Assembly: GCA_017476165.1 (NCBI GenBank)
Contig: JAFVDR010000004.1
Span: forward strand, 1-41,009
Direction: 5' to 3'
Length of the DNA stretch: 41,009 nt
Source of the DNA: Treponema sp.
GTDB lineage: Bacteria > Spirochaetota > Spirochaetia > Treponematales > Treponemataceae
Numbering within the stretch: the stretch's first letter is position 1; each line of letters starts with the position of its first letter. The notes beneath the pieces were generated by a model that was given only the letters and a program-made list of their open reading frames with translations, was not told where the DNA came from and made no database searches. Positions 7,409-14,882 of this stretch are shown piece after piece. The position numbers and the translations under genes were made by a program.

Positions 7409-8344
7409 CTAAAATGAAACAGAACAGGAAACGGGCAGATGGTCGCTATATCCGTTTCCTGTCCACACTCTGTAAGCATACGGCACATGTGTTTCTGGGT
7501 TGCACCATGGTCCGTCCGTTTCCGCATGAAAATTCGAGGCAGTCACCGTTTTTGTGTACAATATGTGATCAAGTTCCGACCATTCTTCTTTGTAAAAATA
7601 CGTTCCGCATCTGTTTGGTTCAGAAGAATCAGTGCCCCTGCACATGAAGGTGCATGCATCAAATGTCTGCAAAGCAACGGTGCCGTCTGATGCCAGCACA
7701 AACTCTGAGGCATCCTGATTAAAGTCTCCGCAGGCAATGACATTTTCATCTTTCAAAGCAAGAATGCGGCAGCCAAGAACCATTTCCTGTCGTTTCCGCC
7801 ACGAACGGCATCCGTCACTACCCCTCTTGCTTTTCCAGTGATTCACCAAAAGGACGATGGAATGTTTGCCGTTCAAGACCGTTACCTGCATGAGTGGGCG
7901 GAGAGGTGGCATAACTTCTTTTGCACCATGTACATACAGGCCATGAACAGATTCATTTTCCAGAGGGAATCGAGACAGAACTGCACACCCGATGGCACTG
8001 CCGTCTTGCTTTGCAAAGCACGCATAGTGATAGTGCCGCCTAAAGTTCCAATCCGAAGCAAGCAGGGCCGCAACGTCATGAACGACGTGTTCATTTTCAA
8101 TTTCTTCCAGAACAAATACATCTGAGTCTATTTTCTTCATGGAAGCACACAGCCGTTCAAGTCTTGTTCGGTATGCGTCGTGTCCCCAGTTTTTCGAAGA
8201 TGCAAACTCCTTGTATTCCGTGCCGTCATTTACAGAGTCAAAAAAAGTCTGCACATTCCATGCCGTTACCTTCATTTCCGTTCTGCCCGACGTGCAGCCA
8301 ACAAACAATGCAACTACTGCAAACCACATAGATACTGCTTTCAT
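7409..8344 (-). CDS. Predicted lipoprotein of the endonuclease/exonuclease/phosphatase (EEP) family
   Basis: This 311-residue protein carries the metal-dependent phosphoesterase fold shared by exonuclease III, DNase I and sphingomyelinases. Motifs: AWNVQTFFD near residue 28, the metal-ligand glutamate in LEEIEN near residue 80, NHWKSKRG near residue 167, GDFNQDASEF near residue 206, and the C-terminal SDHLPV with the catalytic histidine. The N-terminus ends in LFVGC, a good lipobox with the cysteine at 17, so it is probably anchored outside the cytoplasm. It could hydrolyse nucleic acids, phospholipids or phosphosugars; the sequence does not choose. AGGAGG lies five bases before the ATG. A Rex-type operator lies 57 bases upstream. 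Confidence 0.88.
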   Translation of the reverse strand: MKAVSMWFAVVALFVGCTSGRTEMKVTAWNVQTFFDSVNDGTEYKEFASSKNWGHDAYRTRLERLCASMKKIDSDVFVLEEIENEHVVHDVAALLASDWNFRRHYHYACFAKQDGSAIGCAVLSRFPLENESVHGLYVHGAKEVMPPLRPLMQVTVLNGKHSIVLLVNHWKSKRGSDGCRSWRKRQEMVLGCRILALKDENVIACGDFNQDASEFVLASDGTVALQTFDACTFMCRGTDSSEPNRCGTYFYKEEWSELDHILYTKTVTASNFHAETDGPWCNPETHVPYAYRVWTGNGYSDHLPVSCSVSF

Positions 8345-8400
8345 AAAAGCCTCCTATATTTATAATGCACGTAATCCATCATTTTAGGACACATATACAA

Positions 8401-8416
8401 TGTGATTTAATTCACA
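8401..8416. promoter_or_regulatory. Rex-type operator 1 in the divergent rex/EEP intergenic region
   Basis: TGTGATTTAATTCACA has the TGTGA-N6-TCACA architecture of known Rex sites (consensus close to TGTGAA-N4-TTCACA). It lies 57 bases upstream of the EEP gene start and 80 bases upstream of the rex -35 box, so it could act on either. Confidence 0.65.
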
Positions 8417-8495
8417 AAAAGTATAAAAATACGTGAAATTATGTCATTTCTGTAAGAATTTATAGTTTTTCCACAGAATTCCAATGTTTTTTGCT

Positions 8496-8524
8496 TTGAC
8501 CAAATCAAAATCAAACGATAAAAT
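8496..8524 (+). promoter_or_regulatory. Promoter of rex
   Basis: TTGACC (8496-8501), a 17-base spacer and TAAAAT (8519-8524). The predicted start near 8531 leaves a 40-base leader that contains the second Rex-type operator. Confidence 0.8.
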
Positions 8525-8546
8525 CTAACTGTAACCACCAAAATAG

Positions 8547-8562
8547 AGTGATTTATTTCACA
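8547..8562. promoter_or_regulatory. Rex-type operator 2 overlapping the rex ribosome site
   Basis: AGTGATTTATTTCACA differs from a TGTGA-N6-TCACA site only at its first base. It lies between the predicted transcription start and the rex ATG, and its right end overlaps the CAGGAG ribosome site. That position fits autorepression by a bound Rex acting as a roadblock. Confidence 0.65.
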
Positions 8563-8570
8563 GGAGTGTA

Positions 8571-9188
8571 ATGAAACCTATATCAGAGCCTACAAAAAGA
8601 CGTTTTGTACTACTTGAACGACTGTTATCGCGATATTCGGAAAAAACAATTACGTCGCAGCAAATAGAGCGTCTGGTAGGATGCACCGCAGCTGTTGCCC
8701 GAAGAGACATTTCCAGTCTGGACGTACGGTGTGGAGCCAGCAATGGATACAAGGTTGAAGAACTGAAGCAGGCACTGGAAAAAGTGCTGAACATTACGAA
8801 TGTACAGCACAAATGTTGCATCGTAGGACTTGGCAAGATGGGCGAAGCATTGCTGAAAAACACAGAACTGGAAGAATCCTGCTTTACCATTGCAGCAGGA
8901 TTCGACTCCAGCGTAAACAGAACCGAGATTCTGCATTCGGTGTTTCCGTTGCATCCGACAACAATGCTGGAAACGGTCATAAAAGAAGAAGGCATTCATT
9001 TTGCCATTCTTACCGTTGAACCGCAGGAAGCCCAACCATTGGCAGAACGACTTTCGGCATGCGGCATCAAGGGCATCATAAACTACACGCCTTGCGTGCT
9101 TTCCGTTTCGGAACATACAAAGGTGGAAAATGTATCGTTATTGACATCGCTGGAAACACTTTCAGCAATCAGCAATGAAGACCTCTAA
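8571..9188 (+). CDS. rex: Redox-sensing transcriptional repressor Rex
   Basis: This 205-residue protein senses the NADH/NAD+ ratio and represses redox genes when NAD+ is high. An N-terminal winged helix (about residues 1-60) is followed by a Rossmann fold with GLGKMG at 86-91. A C-terminal stretch beginning GIKGIINYTPCVL and running through VENVSLLTSLETLS is diagnostic for Rex. The length is typical. It is probably autoregulated, because a Rex-type site overlaps its ribosome site, and it leads an apparent operon with serC and serA. CAGGAG lies four bases before the ATG. Confidence 0.93.
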   Translation: MKPISEPTKRRFVLLERLLSRYSEKTITSQQIERLVGCTAAVARRDISSLDVRCGASNGYKVEELKQALEKVLNITNVQHKCCIVGLGKMGEALLKNTELEESCFTIAAGFDSSVNRTEILHSVFPLHPTTMLETVIKEEGIHFAILTVEPQEAQPLAERLSACGIKGIINYTPCVLSVSEHTKVENVSLLTSLETLSAISNEDL

Positions 9189-9234
9189 AAAAACACTTTT
9201 ACGGGGTCTCACATAAAACAGAGGAGTAAACAAT

Positions 9235-10344
9235 ATGAGCGAAAAAAGAGTCTTTAACTTTTCAGCAGGTCCTTCATGCCTTCCAGAGGACGTATTAAAG
9301 GAATGTGCTGCAGAAATGCTGAATTACAAGGGAACCGGACAGTCTGTCATGGAAATGAGCCACCGTTCAGCAGCATTCAAGCCCATTATTGAACACGCAG
9401 AAGCTCAGGTACGCTCATTGATGAATGTTCCTGACAACTACAAAATCCTGTTCCTGCAAGGTGGCGGAAGCACTCAGTTTGCAATGGTTGCCGAAAATCT
9501 TGCCATTCATACAGGCAAGGCTGCATACATTGAAACAGGAGTATGGGCAAAAAAGGCTGCTGCAGAAGCAAAAAAACTCGGTGTTGCTGTTGATGTCATT
9601 GCTTCAAGCGCTGACAAAAACTACTCTTATATTCCTCGCGTAGAAAAAGTAACGGGTGACTATGACTATGTGTACATCTGCTTCAACAATACCATTATGG
9701 GTACACACTACGAATATATTCCCGACACGGGAAACATTCCTCTGGTAGCAGACATTTCCTCATGCGTTCTTTCAGAAGAACTGGACGTATCCAAGTTTGG
9801 GCTTTTGTTTGCAGGAGCACAAAAGAACCTTGCACCAGCAGGAGTAACGCTTGTCATCATCAGGGAAGATTTGATTACAGAAAACCTGCGTGCAGGAACA
9901 CCATCAATGCTGTCCTACAAGATTCATGCAGACAATGAAAGCATGTACAATACGCCTCCATGCTACACAATCTACGTGCTGGGAAAAGTCCTTGACTGGA
10001 TTGAAAAAAATGGTGGTGCAAAGGGAATTCACAGGCTCAACGTCGAAAAGGCAAATCTCCTGTACGACTATCTTGATTCAAGCCCTGCATACCATGCCAC
10101 TGCCGAAAAAGGCAGCCGCTCATTGATGAACGTTCCATTCCTTACAAAGGAATCAGATCCTGACAAGGCAAAGGAAATAAACAAGAAGTTCGTCAAGGAA
10201 GCAGAAGAAGCAGGTCTTGTAAATCTTGCAGGACACAGGCTTGTAGGTGGCATGAGAGCATCAATATACAATGCAATGCCTATCGATGGAGTAAAGGCTC
10301 TCATTGCATTCATGGACAAGTTTGCAAAAGAAAACCTTCAGTAA
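9235..10344 (+). CDS. serC: Phosphoserine aminotransferase
   Basis: This 369-residue PLP enzyme converts 3-phosphohydroxypyruvate and glutamate to phosphoserine, the second step of serine synthesis. It starts with the family signature NFSAGPSCLPEDVL. The phosphate-binding loop is LQGGGSTQFAM (75-85). The PLP-binding lysine is K197 in LFAGAQKNLAPAG, where E. coli SerC has K198, and the C-terminal GGMRASIYNAMP is conserved. GAGGAG precedes the ATG. It lies 46 bases after rex and 36 before serA with no terminator visible, so the three are probably cotranscribed. Confidence 0.96.
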   Translation: MSEKRVFNFSAGPSCLPEDVLKECAAEMLNYKGTGQSVMEMSHRSAAFKPIIEHAEAQVRSLMNVPDNYKILFLQGGGSTQFAMVAENLAIHTGKAAYIETGVWAKKAAAEAKKLGVAVDVIASSADKNYSYIPRVEKVTGDYDYVYICFNNTIMGTHYEYIPDTGNIPLVADISSCVLSEELDVSKFGLLFAGAQKNLAPAGVTLVIIREDLITENLRAGTPSMLSYKIHADNESMYNTPPCYTIYVLGKVLDWIEKNGGAKGIHRLNVEKANLLYDYLDSSPAYHATAEKGSRSLMNVPFLTKESDPDKAKEINKKFVKEAEEAGLVNLAGHRLVGGMRASIYNAMPIDGVKALIAFMDKFAKENLQ

Positions 10345-10380
10345 ACAGGCGAACACGTTCCAAAAACACAGGAGAATACC

Positions 10381-11559
10381 ATGTACAAAATTCAAACATT
10401 AGACAGAATCAGCGCAAAGGGACTTGATAACTTTCCTCGCGATGACTACGAAATTGCAAGCGAAATCGTAAAGCCAGATGCAATCCTTGTCCGCTCACAT
10501 GACATGCTTGACATGCAGCTTGACCCAACGGTAAAGGCAATCGCCCGTGCAGGAGCAGGTGTAAACAATATCCCTGTCAAGGAAATGTCGCAGAAAGGTG
10601 TTGTTGTATTCAACACTCCAGGTGCAAATGCAAACGCAGTAAAGGAACTGGTTGTCCTTGCCATTCTGCTTGCAAGCCGTCCTGTCATTTCTGCAAACAG
10701 CTGGGTTGAAACCCTTAAGGGCAAAGGAGCAGAAATTGCAGGTCTTGCCGAAAAAGGCAAAAAAAATTTCATTGGACAGGAAATCAAGGACAAGACGCTT
10801 GGAGTCATAGGACTTGGTGCAATCGGTGCACAGGTAGCAAACATTGCTGTGGAACTCGGAATGAATGTCATAGGTTACGATCCATATTTGTCAATTGATG
10901 CAGCATGGAGCTTGAACCATCAGGTAAAACACGCTGAAACCCTGGACACTCTTCTTGCAAAGTCAGACTACATTACAGTTCATGTTCCAGAAACCCCAGA
11001 CACAAAAGGACTGATAAACACAGGAACAATCAAGAACATGAAAGATGGTGTCAGAATCATCAATATTGCTCGTGGTGGTCTAGTCAACAACGAAGATGTA
11101 CTTGCAGCCATAAAGACAGGAAAGATTGCTGGCATGGTAACGGACTTTGCGGCTGAAGAACTGCTGAACAATGAAAAGGTCATCTGCATGCCGCATCTAG
11201 GGGCATCTACTCCTGAAGCAGAAGAAAACTGTGCAGTCATGGCTGTAAAAGAACTCCGAGACTTCCTTGAAGCAGGAAACATTGAACACAGCGTAAACTT
11301 TCCACGCTGCCACATGGATTCTACCATTCCTGTTGGCGGAACCAGACTGTGCATAAGCAACAAGAATGTTGCAGGAGTTGTTTCAAAGTTCACATCCGTT
11401 TTGGGCGATGCTCAGTACAACATTGCAAGCATGATAAACCAGAACAGAAACGACTTAGCTTACAACCTGATTGATGTAGACGGAAAAGTTGATGATGCTA
11501 CCATAGAAAAGCTTTCAAAGATTGACGGCGTAATCAACGTGCGCCCTATCTACGCATAA
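10381..11559 (+). CDS. serA: D-3-phosphoglycerate dehydrogenase with C-terminal ACT domain
   Basis: This 392-residue enzyme oxidises 3-phosphoglycerate with NAD+, the first committed step of serine synthesis. The dinucleotide fold has GLGAIG at 144-149. Catalytic residues are R231 (IARGG), a glutamate near 260 and H272 (MPHLGAST). Residues from about 320 form an ACT-like domain (AGVVSKFTSVLGDAQYNIASM), which in other SerA proteins binds serine for feedback control; the larger ASB domain of long SerA enzymes is absent. It follows serC closely and is followed by a terminator. NAD+ use makes its grouping with rex meaningful. Confidence 0.96.
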   Translation: MYKIQTLDRISAKGLDNFPRDDYEIASEIVKPDAILVRSHDMLDMQLDPTVKAIARAGAGVNNIPVKEMSQKGVVVFNTPGANANAVKELVVLAILLASRPVISANSWVETLKGKGAEIAGLAEKGKKNFIGQEIKDKTLGVIGLGAIGAQVANIAVELGMNVIGYDPYLSIDAAWSLNHQVKHAETLDTLLAKSDYITVHVPETPDTKGLINTGTIKNMKDGVRIINIARGGLVNNEDVLAAIKTGKIAGMVTDFAAEELLNNEKVICMPHLGASTPEAEENCAVMAVKELRDFLEAGNIEHSVNFPRCHMDSTIPVGGTRLCISNKNVAGVVSKFTSVLGDAQYNIASMINQNRNDLAYNLIDVDGKVDDATIEKLSKIDGVINVRPIYA

Positions 11560-11572
11560 AAAAACATGCGTC

Positions 11573-11623
11573 TGCCTGTCCGTAAGTTAAAACAGTTCTT
11601 GACACGGACGGGCACTTTTCTTT
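11573..11623 (+). terminator. Terminator of the rex-serC-serA unit
   Basis: TGCCTGTCCGT (11573-11583) pairs with ACGGACGGGCA (11604-11614), with one G-T pair, around a 20-base loop and is followed by the T-rich CTTTTCTTT. Its 3' arm overlaps the tRNA-Val promoter. Confidence 0.75.
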
Positions 11624-11628
11624 ACTAT
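11599..11628 (+). promoter_or_regulatory. Promoter of tRNA-Val, nested in the serA terminator
   Basis: A perfect TTGACA (11599-11604), an 18-base spacer and TACTAT (11623-11628). Predicted start near 11635, about 25 bases before the tRNA. The -35 box and spacer are the loop end and 3' arm of the upstream terminator. Confidence 0.7.
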
Positions 11629-11659
11629 GGAAGACAGAAATAAAGCATATATCTTTTAT

Positions 11660-11731
11660 GCTCGATTAACTCAGTGGTAGAGTGCTACCTTCACACGGTA
11701 GAAGTCACTGGTTCAAATCCAGTATCGAGCA
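11660..11731 (+). tRNA. tRNA-Val (anticodon CAC)
   Basis: The 72-base gene folds as a standard cloverleaf. The acceptor stem is GCTCGAT with ATCGAGC and the discriminator is A at 11731. The D stem is ACTC/GAGT. The anticodon stem is CTACC/GGTAG around the loop TTCACAC, giving anticodon CAC, which reads the valine codon GUG. The T stem is ACTGG/CCAGT around TTCAAAT. The 3' CCA is not encoded, so it must be added by a nucleotidyltransferase. Confidence 0.97.
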
Positions 11732-11798
11732 AATCCTGTAAATACTTGCGATGTAAAAATTATAGTACAATCTCCCAAAAACAGGCGGTTCTTTTCGG

Positions 11799-13358
11799 TT
11801 AAAATTTCATTCGTTTTCTTTCTTCCATTGCCCTCTTCAAGAAGGGCCCAATTTTGCTGTCCGGATTTTTACACACATCAACCACTGTTCCTTGGGCAAT
11901 CACAGTGCCCCCTTTGGCACCTGCTTCTGGTCCCAATTCTACAATCCAGTCAGCATGGGAAAGCACTTGCGTATCGTGGTCCACCAAAACGACTGTGTTG
12001 CCATCGGCTATCAAATCGTCCATTACTCCAACAAGACCTTCTAAATTCGATGGGTGCAGTCCTATGCTTGGCTCGTCTAGAACATAGAGGACACCTGTAG
12101 TTCTGTTACGCACAGCTCGGGCAAGCTGCATTCGCTGGCGTTCGCCAGTGCTCAGAGTGGAAGCAGCTCTGTCCAATGAAATATAGGAAAGTCCCAGCTG
12201 AACCAAACGGCGAGCTGTATCATTAAAGGACTCAACAATCCGTTCCGCCATGGACTGCATTTCTTTTGGCAAAGATGCGGGGACTGCGGCAACCCATTCT
12301 ATCAATTCACTCAAAGTCATCTCACATGCTTTGTCCAGGGAGATTCCCTGTACGAGAGGAGCACGGGCGGCATCGGAAAGCCGTGTACCATGACAGCACG
12401 AACAAATTCCTTCGTGCAGAAATTTTTCAACCCGTTTCATGCCTTTTTCGTCCTTTACTTTGGAAAGAGCGTTTTCTACGGTGTAAGTAGCGTTAAAGTA
12501 GGTAAAGTCCATCTCACCTGATGCACCATTAGTTTTGTTCTGGTAAATCATGTGATGCTTGACTGGCTCGCCATGAAAAACAATATTCCTCTCTTTCTGA
12601 GTCAGTTCTCGAAAGGGGACATCCGTGCGAACACCAAGTTCCCGCGCAATGTCTTTCATCAGAGACCACATCAAAGTCTGCCAGGGAAGCACGGCCCCTT
12701 CGTCTATCGTAAGAGACTCATCTGGAACAAGAGTACTTTCATCCACTGTGCGTACGATGCCAGTTCCTTCACATTCTGGACATGCTCCACTAGAATTAAA
12801 GGCAAGGTCTTCCGCGCCAGGCCCGTAAAAATGAACGCCACATTCAGGACACACTAGTTCCTGGTCAGCGGCAACTGCAAGCGAAGGGGCTACATAATGA
12901 CCGTTGGGACAACGATGATTTGCAAGACGGGAATACATAAGGCGAAGTGAATTCAAAAGCTCAGTTGAAGTTCCAAAAGTTGAACGAATTCCTGGCACAC
13001 CTGGACGCTGGTGCAGTGCAAGAGATGCAGGCACATAGCGTACCTCGTCCACCTGCGCCCTGCTTGCCTCAGTCATGCGCCGTCGTGTATAAGTGGAAAG
13101 AGATTCAAGATAACGACGACTTCCTTCCGCATACAAAACGCCTAATGCAAGAGAAGATTTTCCACTCCCCGAAACACCTGCAATGCCAGTAATTTTGTTC
13201 AGCGGAATGTCCACATCAATGTTCTTTAAGTTGTGAGCCCTTGCACCTCGAATCTGAATGTGAGTAGGAAGATTTTGTGTCGTTGCGTTCCTTTGCAGAC
13301 AGGAAGCTTTGAGCTTTGCCCCCATAGACTTCGTGTCAGAATTGTTCGTCTTGTCCAA
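11799..13358 (-). CDS. Half-length UvrA2-like ATPase (N-terminal half only)
   Basis: This 519-residue protein matches the first half of class II UvrA (DNA damage or drug-resistance type, usually 750-850 aa). It has Walker A GVSGSGKSS at 61-69, several zinc-finger pairs (CPECG, CPECEG, CSCC), the signature LSTGERQR at 402-409 and Walker B VLYVLDEPS at 422-430. The UvrB-binding insertion of true UvrA is missing, as in UvrA2. The second ABC module that should follow is absent: the frame stops at 11799, and no remnant lies in the 67 bases before tRNA-Val. Either the gene is truncated or the protein works as a homodimer. Start is TTG, with AAGGAG seven bases upstream. Confidence 0.85.
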   Translation of the reverse strand: MDKTNNSDTKSMGAKLKASCLQRNATTQNLPTHIQIRGARAHNLKNIDVDIPLNKITGIAGVSGSGKSSLALGVLYAEGSRRYLESLSTYTRRRMTEASRAQVDEVRYVPASLALHQRPGVPGIRSTFGTSTELLNSLRLMYSRLANHRCPNGHYVAPSLAVAADQELVCPECGVHFYGPGAEDLAFNSSGACPECEGTGIVRTVDESTLVPDESLTIDEGAVLPWQTLMWSLMKDIARELGVRTDVPFRELTQKERNIVFHGEPVKHHMIYQNKTNGASGEMDFTYFNATYTVENALSKVKDEKGMKRVEKFLHEGICSCCHGTRLSDAARAPLVQGISLDKACEMTLSELIEWVAAVPASLPKEMQSMAERIVESFNDTARRLVQLGLSYISLDRAASTLSTGERQRMQLARAVRNRTTGVLYVLDEPSIGLHPSNLEGLVGVMDDLIADGNTVVLVDHDTQVLSHADWIVELGPEAGAKGGTVIAQGTVVDVCKNPDSKIGPFLKRAMEERKRMKF

Positions 13359-13390
13359 TTTGATGCTCCTTGCATTTTACGTCAGAGACA

Positions 13391-13564
13391 TCATACTGCA
13401 TTTTGAAAAAAAACTGTAGTAGAATTGCGCCAGTCAAAAAACTTGTCCATTCCGTCGCACTTTATCCGCTTCAATACATCCTTTTTAAGATGGTCGCACT
13501 GCCTTACAATATCCTTGTATCCGTTGGTTATTGCCCACTTTTTATATTCTTTATATTCGTCCAT
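13391..13564 (-). CDS. Possible small protein of 57 aa, or gene remnant
   Basis: The minus strand has an ATG at 13564 with AAAGGAAG just upstream and an open frame of 57 codons. The product is hydrophilic and rich in K, D and aromatics (it begins MDEYKEYKKW and contains GMDKFFDW), which looks protein-like and unlike the other frames here. It ends 33 bases before the half-UvrA2 start. I recognise no family. The frame upstream of the ATG is closed by a stop, so it could be the tail of a decayed larger gene. Confidence 0.35.
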   Translation of the reverse strand: MDEYKEYKKWAITNGYKDIVRQCDHLKKDVLKRIKCDGMDKFFDWRNSTTVFFQNAV

Positions 13565-13691
13565 GACTTCCTTTGCAGCATTGCGTGGTCATCAAAGATA
13601 AAAAGAGACAACTCCCTGCAATATAAAAATTGCTATCATGAGCACCCCTATACGGACATCCGCATAACAATTGCTTGAATAACAGAGTCGC

Positions 13692-13829
13692 AGACATTAG
13701 AATGTCAAGCCGTTTGGACTTAGAATGCAAAGCCATCTGGACTTTGAATGCACAGCCGTCTGGACTTAGAATGCACAGCCGTCTGGACTTTGAATGTCAA
13801 ACTATTTGACATTAAAACGTCTGGGTTAA
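13692..13829. repeat. 23-bp tandem repeat, five copies plus a degenerate sixth
   Basis: Copies start at 13692, 13715, 13738, 13761 and 13784, all exactly 23 bp; a degenerate sixth runs from 13807. The shared core is GGACTTNGAATGNNNAGCC followed by a variable 4-base end. Copies 3 and 4 differ at a single base. There are no spacers, so this is not CRISPR. It lies about 60 bp beyond the stop of the metallophosphoesterase gene. Confidence 0.9.
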
Positions 13830-13889
13830 GACAATCTTAGATACTACGACAGACACTAACATTCGTGCATTACGCACAGAAAGCAATAA

Positions 13890-14750
13890 TCAAGGGATAT
13901 CAGAAGCAGGACGAACAGTAACAATGACAAGTTCAGGGCGATTATAAAACCGGGGCACCCTTGTAGACTCACGAGCAAGCCCTCTACTCACAATCATAAC
14001 GGTAGTACCAACGAGATATCGTCCACCTGCATACTTTGGAAAAAGCCCTTGATTTGGAGCATACAATCCGTTCAATATGCCAGGAATGCGCCACTGACCA
14101 CCGTGAGCATGACCAGTCAAGACTAGATCAAAGCCTTTTTGTGCATACAATGCAGCATATTCAGGACGGTGTGAAAGCAGAATGACAGCATGTTCATTCC
14201 CATCAATCGGAGAAACTCTGTCCACTTGTTCGGAAAAAGTTCCATTGGGAGCATCCTGCCACTCGCAATCCGGGTCATCCACACCACAAAGCACTATGAT
14301 TTGACCACGTACAGTCATTTCAACCCTCTCTCCAGCAAGAATCCGAATGCCGTATTTTTTCAGAATCTGCATTTTCCGCTCAAATCCATTTCTTCCGCTC
14401 CACCATTCATGGTTGCCTGTAACATAATAGCAGGGAAACTGGCGGGCAGCAGCTGCAAGAAATGTTTCAGTGTTTGCATCTGAAAGCTTGTCATCAAAAA
14501 TGTCGCCCCCAAGCAGAACGACATCAGGACTCGCAGCACAAAGTGCGTTCACAAGAACGTTCTCATTCTTTCCATAGCGGCAGGAATGCAGGTCTGTAAC
14601 GAGTGCAATCCGAAATGGAGATGACACCTGCGGCAGTTCCACATCATAGGAGCAGACTTTCAGGGCACAATAGAATCCCATCGCACAGAACAGGAAACAG
14701 ACTGCACACACTCCGATTCGAACACCATCTTTCATTGTCATATCGTTCAT
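13890..14750 (-). CDS. Membrane-anchored metallophosphoesterase (YkuE-like)
   Basis: This 286-residue protein has one N-terminal membrane segment (about residues 10-31) and a calcineurin-like phosphoesterase domain. The metal-binding motifs occur in order: D53-L-H55, GGD (81-83), GNHEW (112-116), a histidine in LLSHRP near 194, and GHAHGGQ near 214. These dimetal enzymes hydrolyse phosphate mono- or diesters; YkuE-like members are often linked to the cell envelope. The substrate is not known. AGGAG lies ten bases before the first ATG; Met4 and Met6 are alternative starts. It is divergent from the RlmL-type methyltransferase gene. Confidence 0.88.
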   Translation of the reverse strand: MNDMTMKDGVRIGVCAVCFLFCAMGFYCALKVCSYDVELPQVSSPFRIALVTDLHSCRYGKNENVLVNALCAASPDVVLLGGDIFDDKLSDANTETFLAAAARQFPCYYVTGNHEWWSGRNGFERKMQILKKYGIRILAGERVEMTVRGQIIVLCGVDDPDCEWQDAPNGTFSEQVDRVSPIDGNEHAVILLSHRPEYAALYAQKGFDLVLTGHAHGGQWRIPGILNGLYAPNQGLFPKYAGGRYLVGTTVMIVSRGLARESTRVPRFYNRPELVIVTVRPASDIP

Positions 14751-14771
14751 TATAGCACTGCTCCTGTCATT

Positions 14772-14786
14772 TTTGCACCGTGCAAA
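14772..14786. promoter_or_regulatory. 15-bp palindrome in the metallophosphoesterase/RlmL intergenic region
   Basis: TTTGCAC and GTGCAAA flank a single central base, a perfect 7-bp dyad. It is a plausible repressor site, for example for the TetR protein encoded two genes away. It lies 22 bases upstream of the metallophosphoesterase ATG and 62 bases upstream of the methyltransferase -35 box. Which protein binds is unknown. Confidence 0.45.
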
Positions 14787-14847
14787 CCAATTTTTGAAAC
14801 AGTTTTAAAAATTCTCCAAAAACTTCAGTTTCAGCAGTTTCCTTTAA

Positions 14848-14876
14848 TTGAACAATATGTCAAAAAGTGTTAAAAT
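14848..14876 (+). promoter_or_regulatory. Promoter of the RlmL-tetR-prsW operon, leaderless geometry
   Basis: TTGAAC (14848-14853), a 17-base spacer and TAAAAT (14871-14876) preceded by TGT (extended -10). Only GTCATT separates the -10 from the ATG at 14883, so the A of the ATG is the expected +1. No Shine-Dalgarno sequence exists. Confidence 0.8.
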
Positions 14877-14882
14877 GTCATT

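Larger units (their letters stand above)
13359..13889. other. 530-bp intergenic stretch between the half-UvrA2 and metallophosphoesterase genes
   Basis: This stretch holds no long supported gene. It contains a possible 57-codon minus-strand ORF (13391-13564) and a 23-bp tandem repeat array (from 13692). The remaining sequence shows neither a convincing terminator nor a promoter. A plus-strand frame of about 100 codons across it has atypical composition and no ribosome site, and is probably chance. Confidence 0.5.

Noticed and set aside
8432-8447. Third Rex operator (CGTGAAATTATGTCAT)
   Set aside because: The left half resembles the consensus, but the right half does not give TCACA.
11660-13358. 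Integrated element between tRNA-Val and the half-UvrA2 gene
   Set aside because: No integrase, direct repeat of the tRNA 3' end or phage-like gene is present; only the truncation hints at an event.
13370-13678. Plus-strand 102-codon frame as a gene
   Set aside because: It has no ribosome site and an odd Cys/Phe/Ile-rich composition, and it overlaps a more protein-like minus-strand frame.
13692-13829. CRISPR array
   Set aside because: The 23-bp units are directly adjacent with no spacers, and no cas genes are present; it is a tandem repeat.
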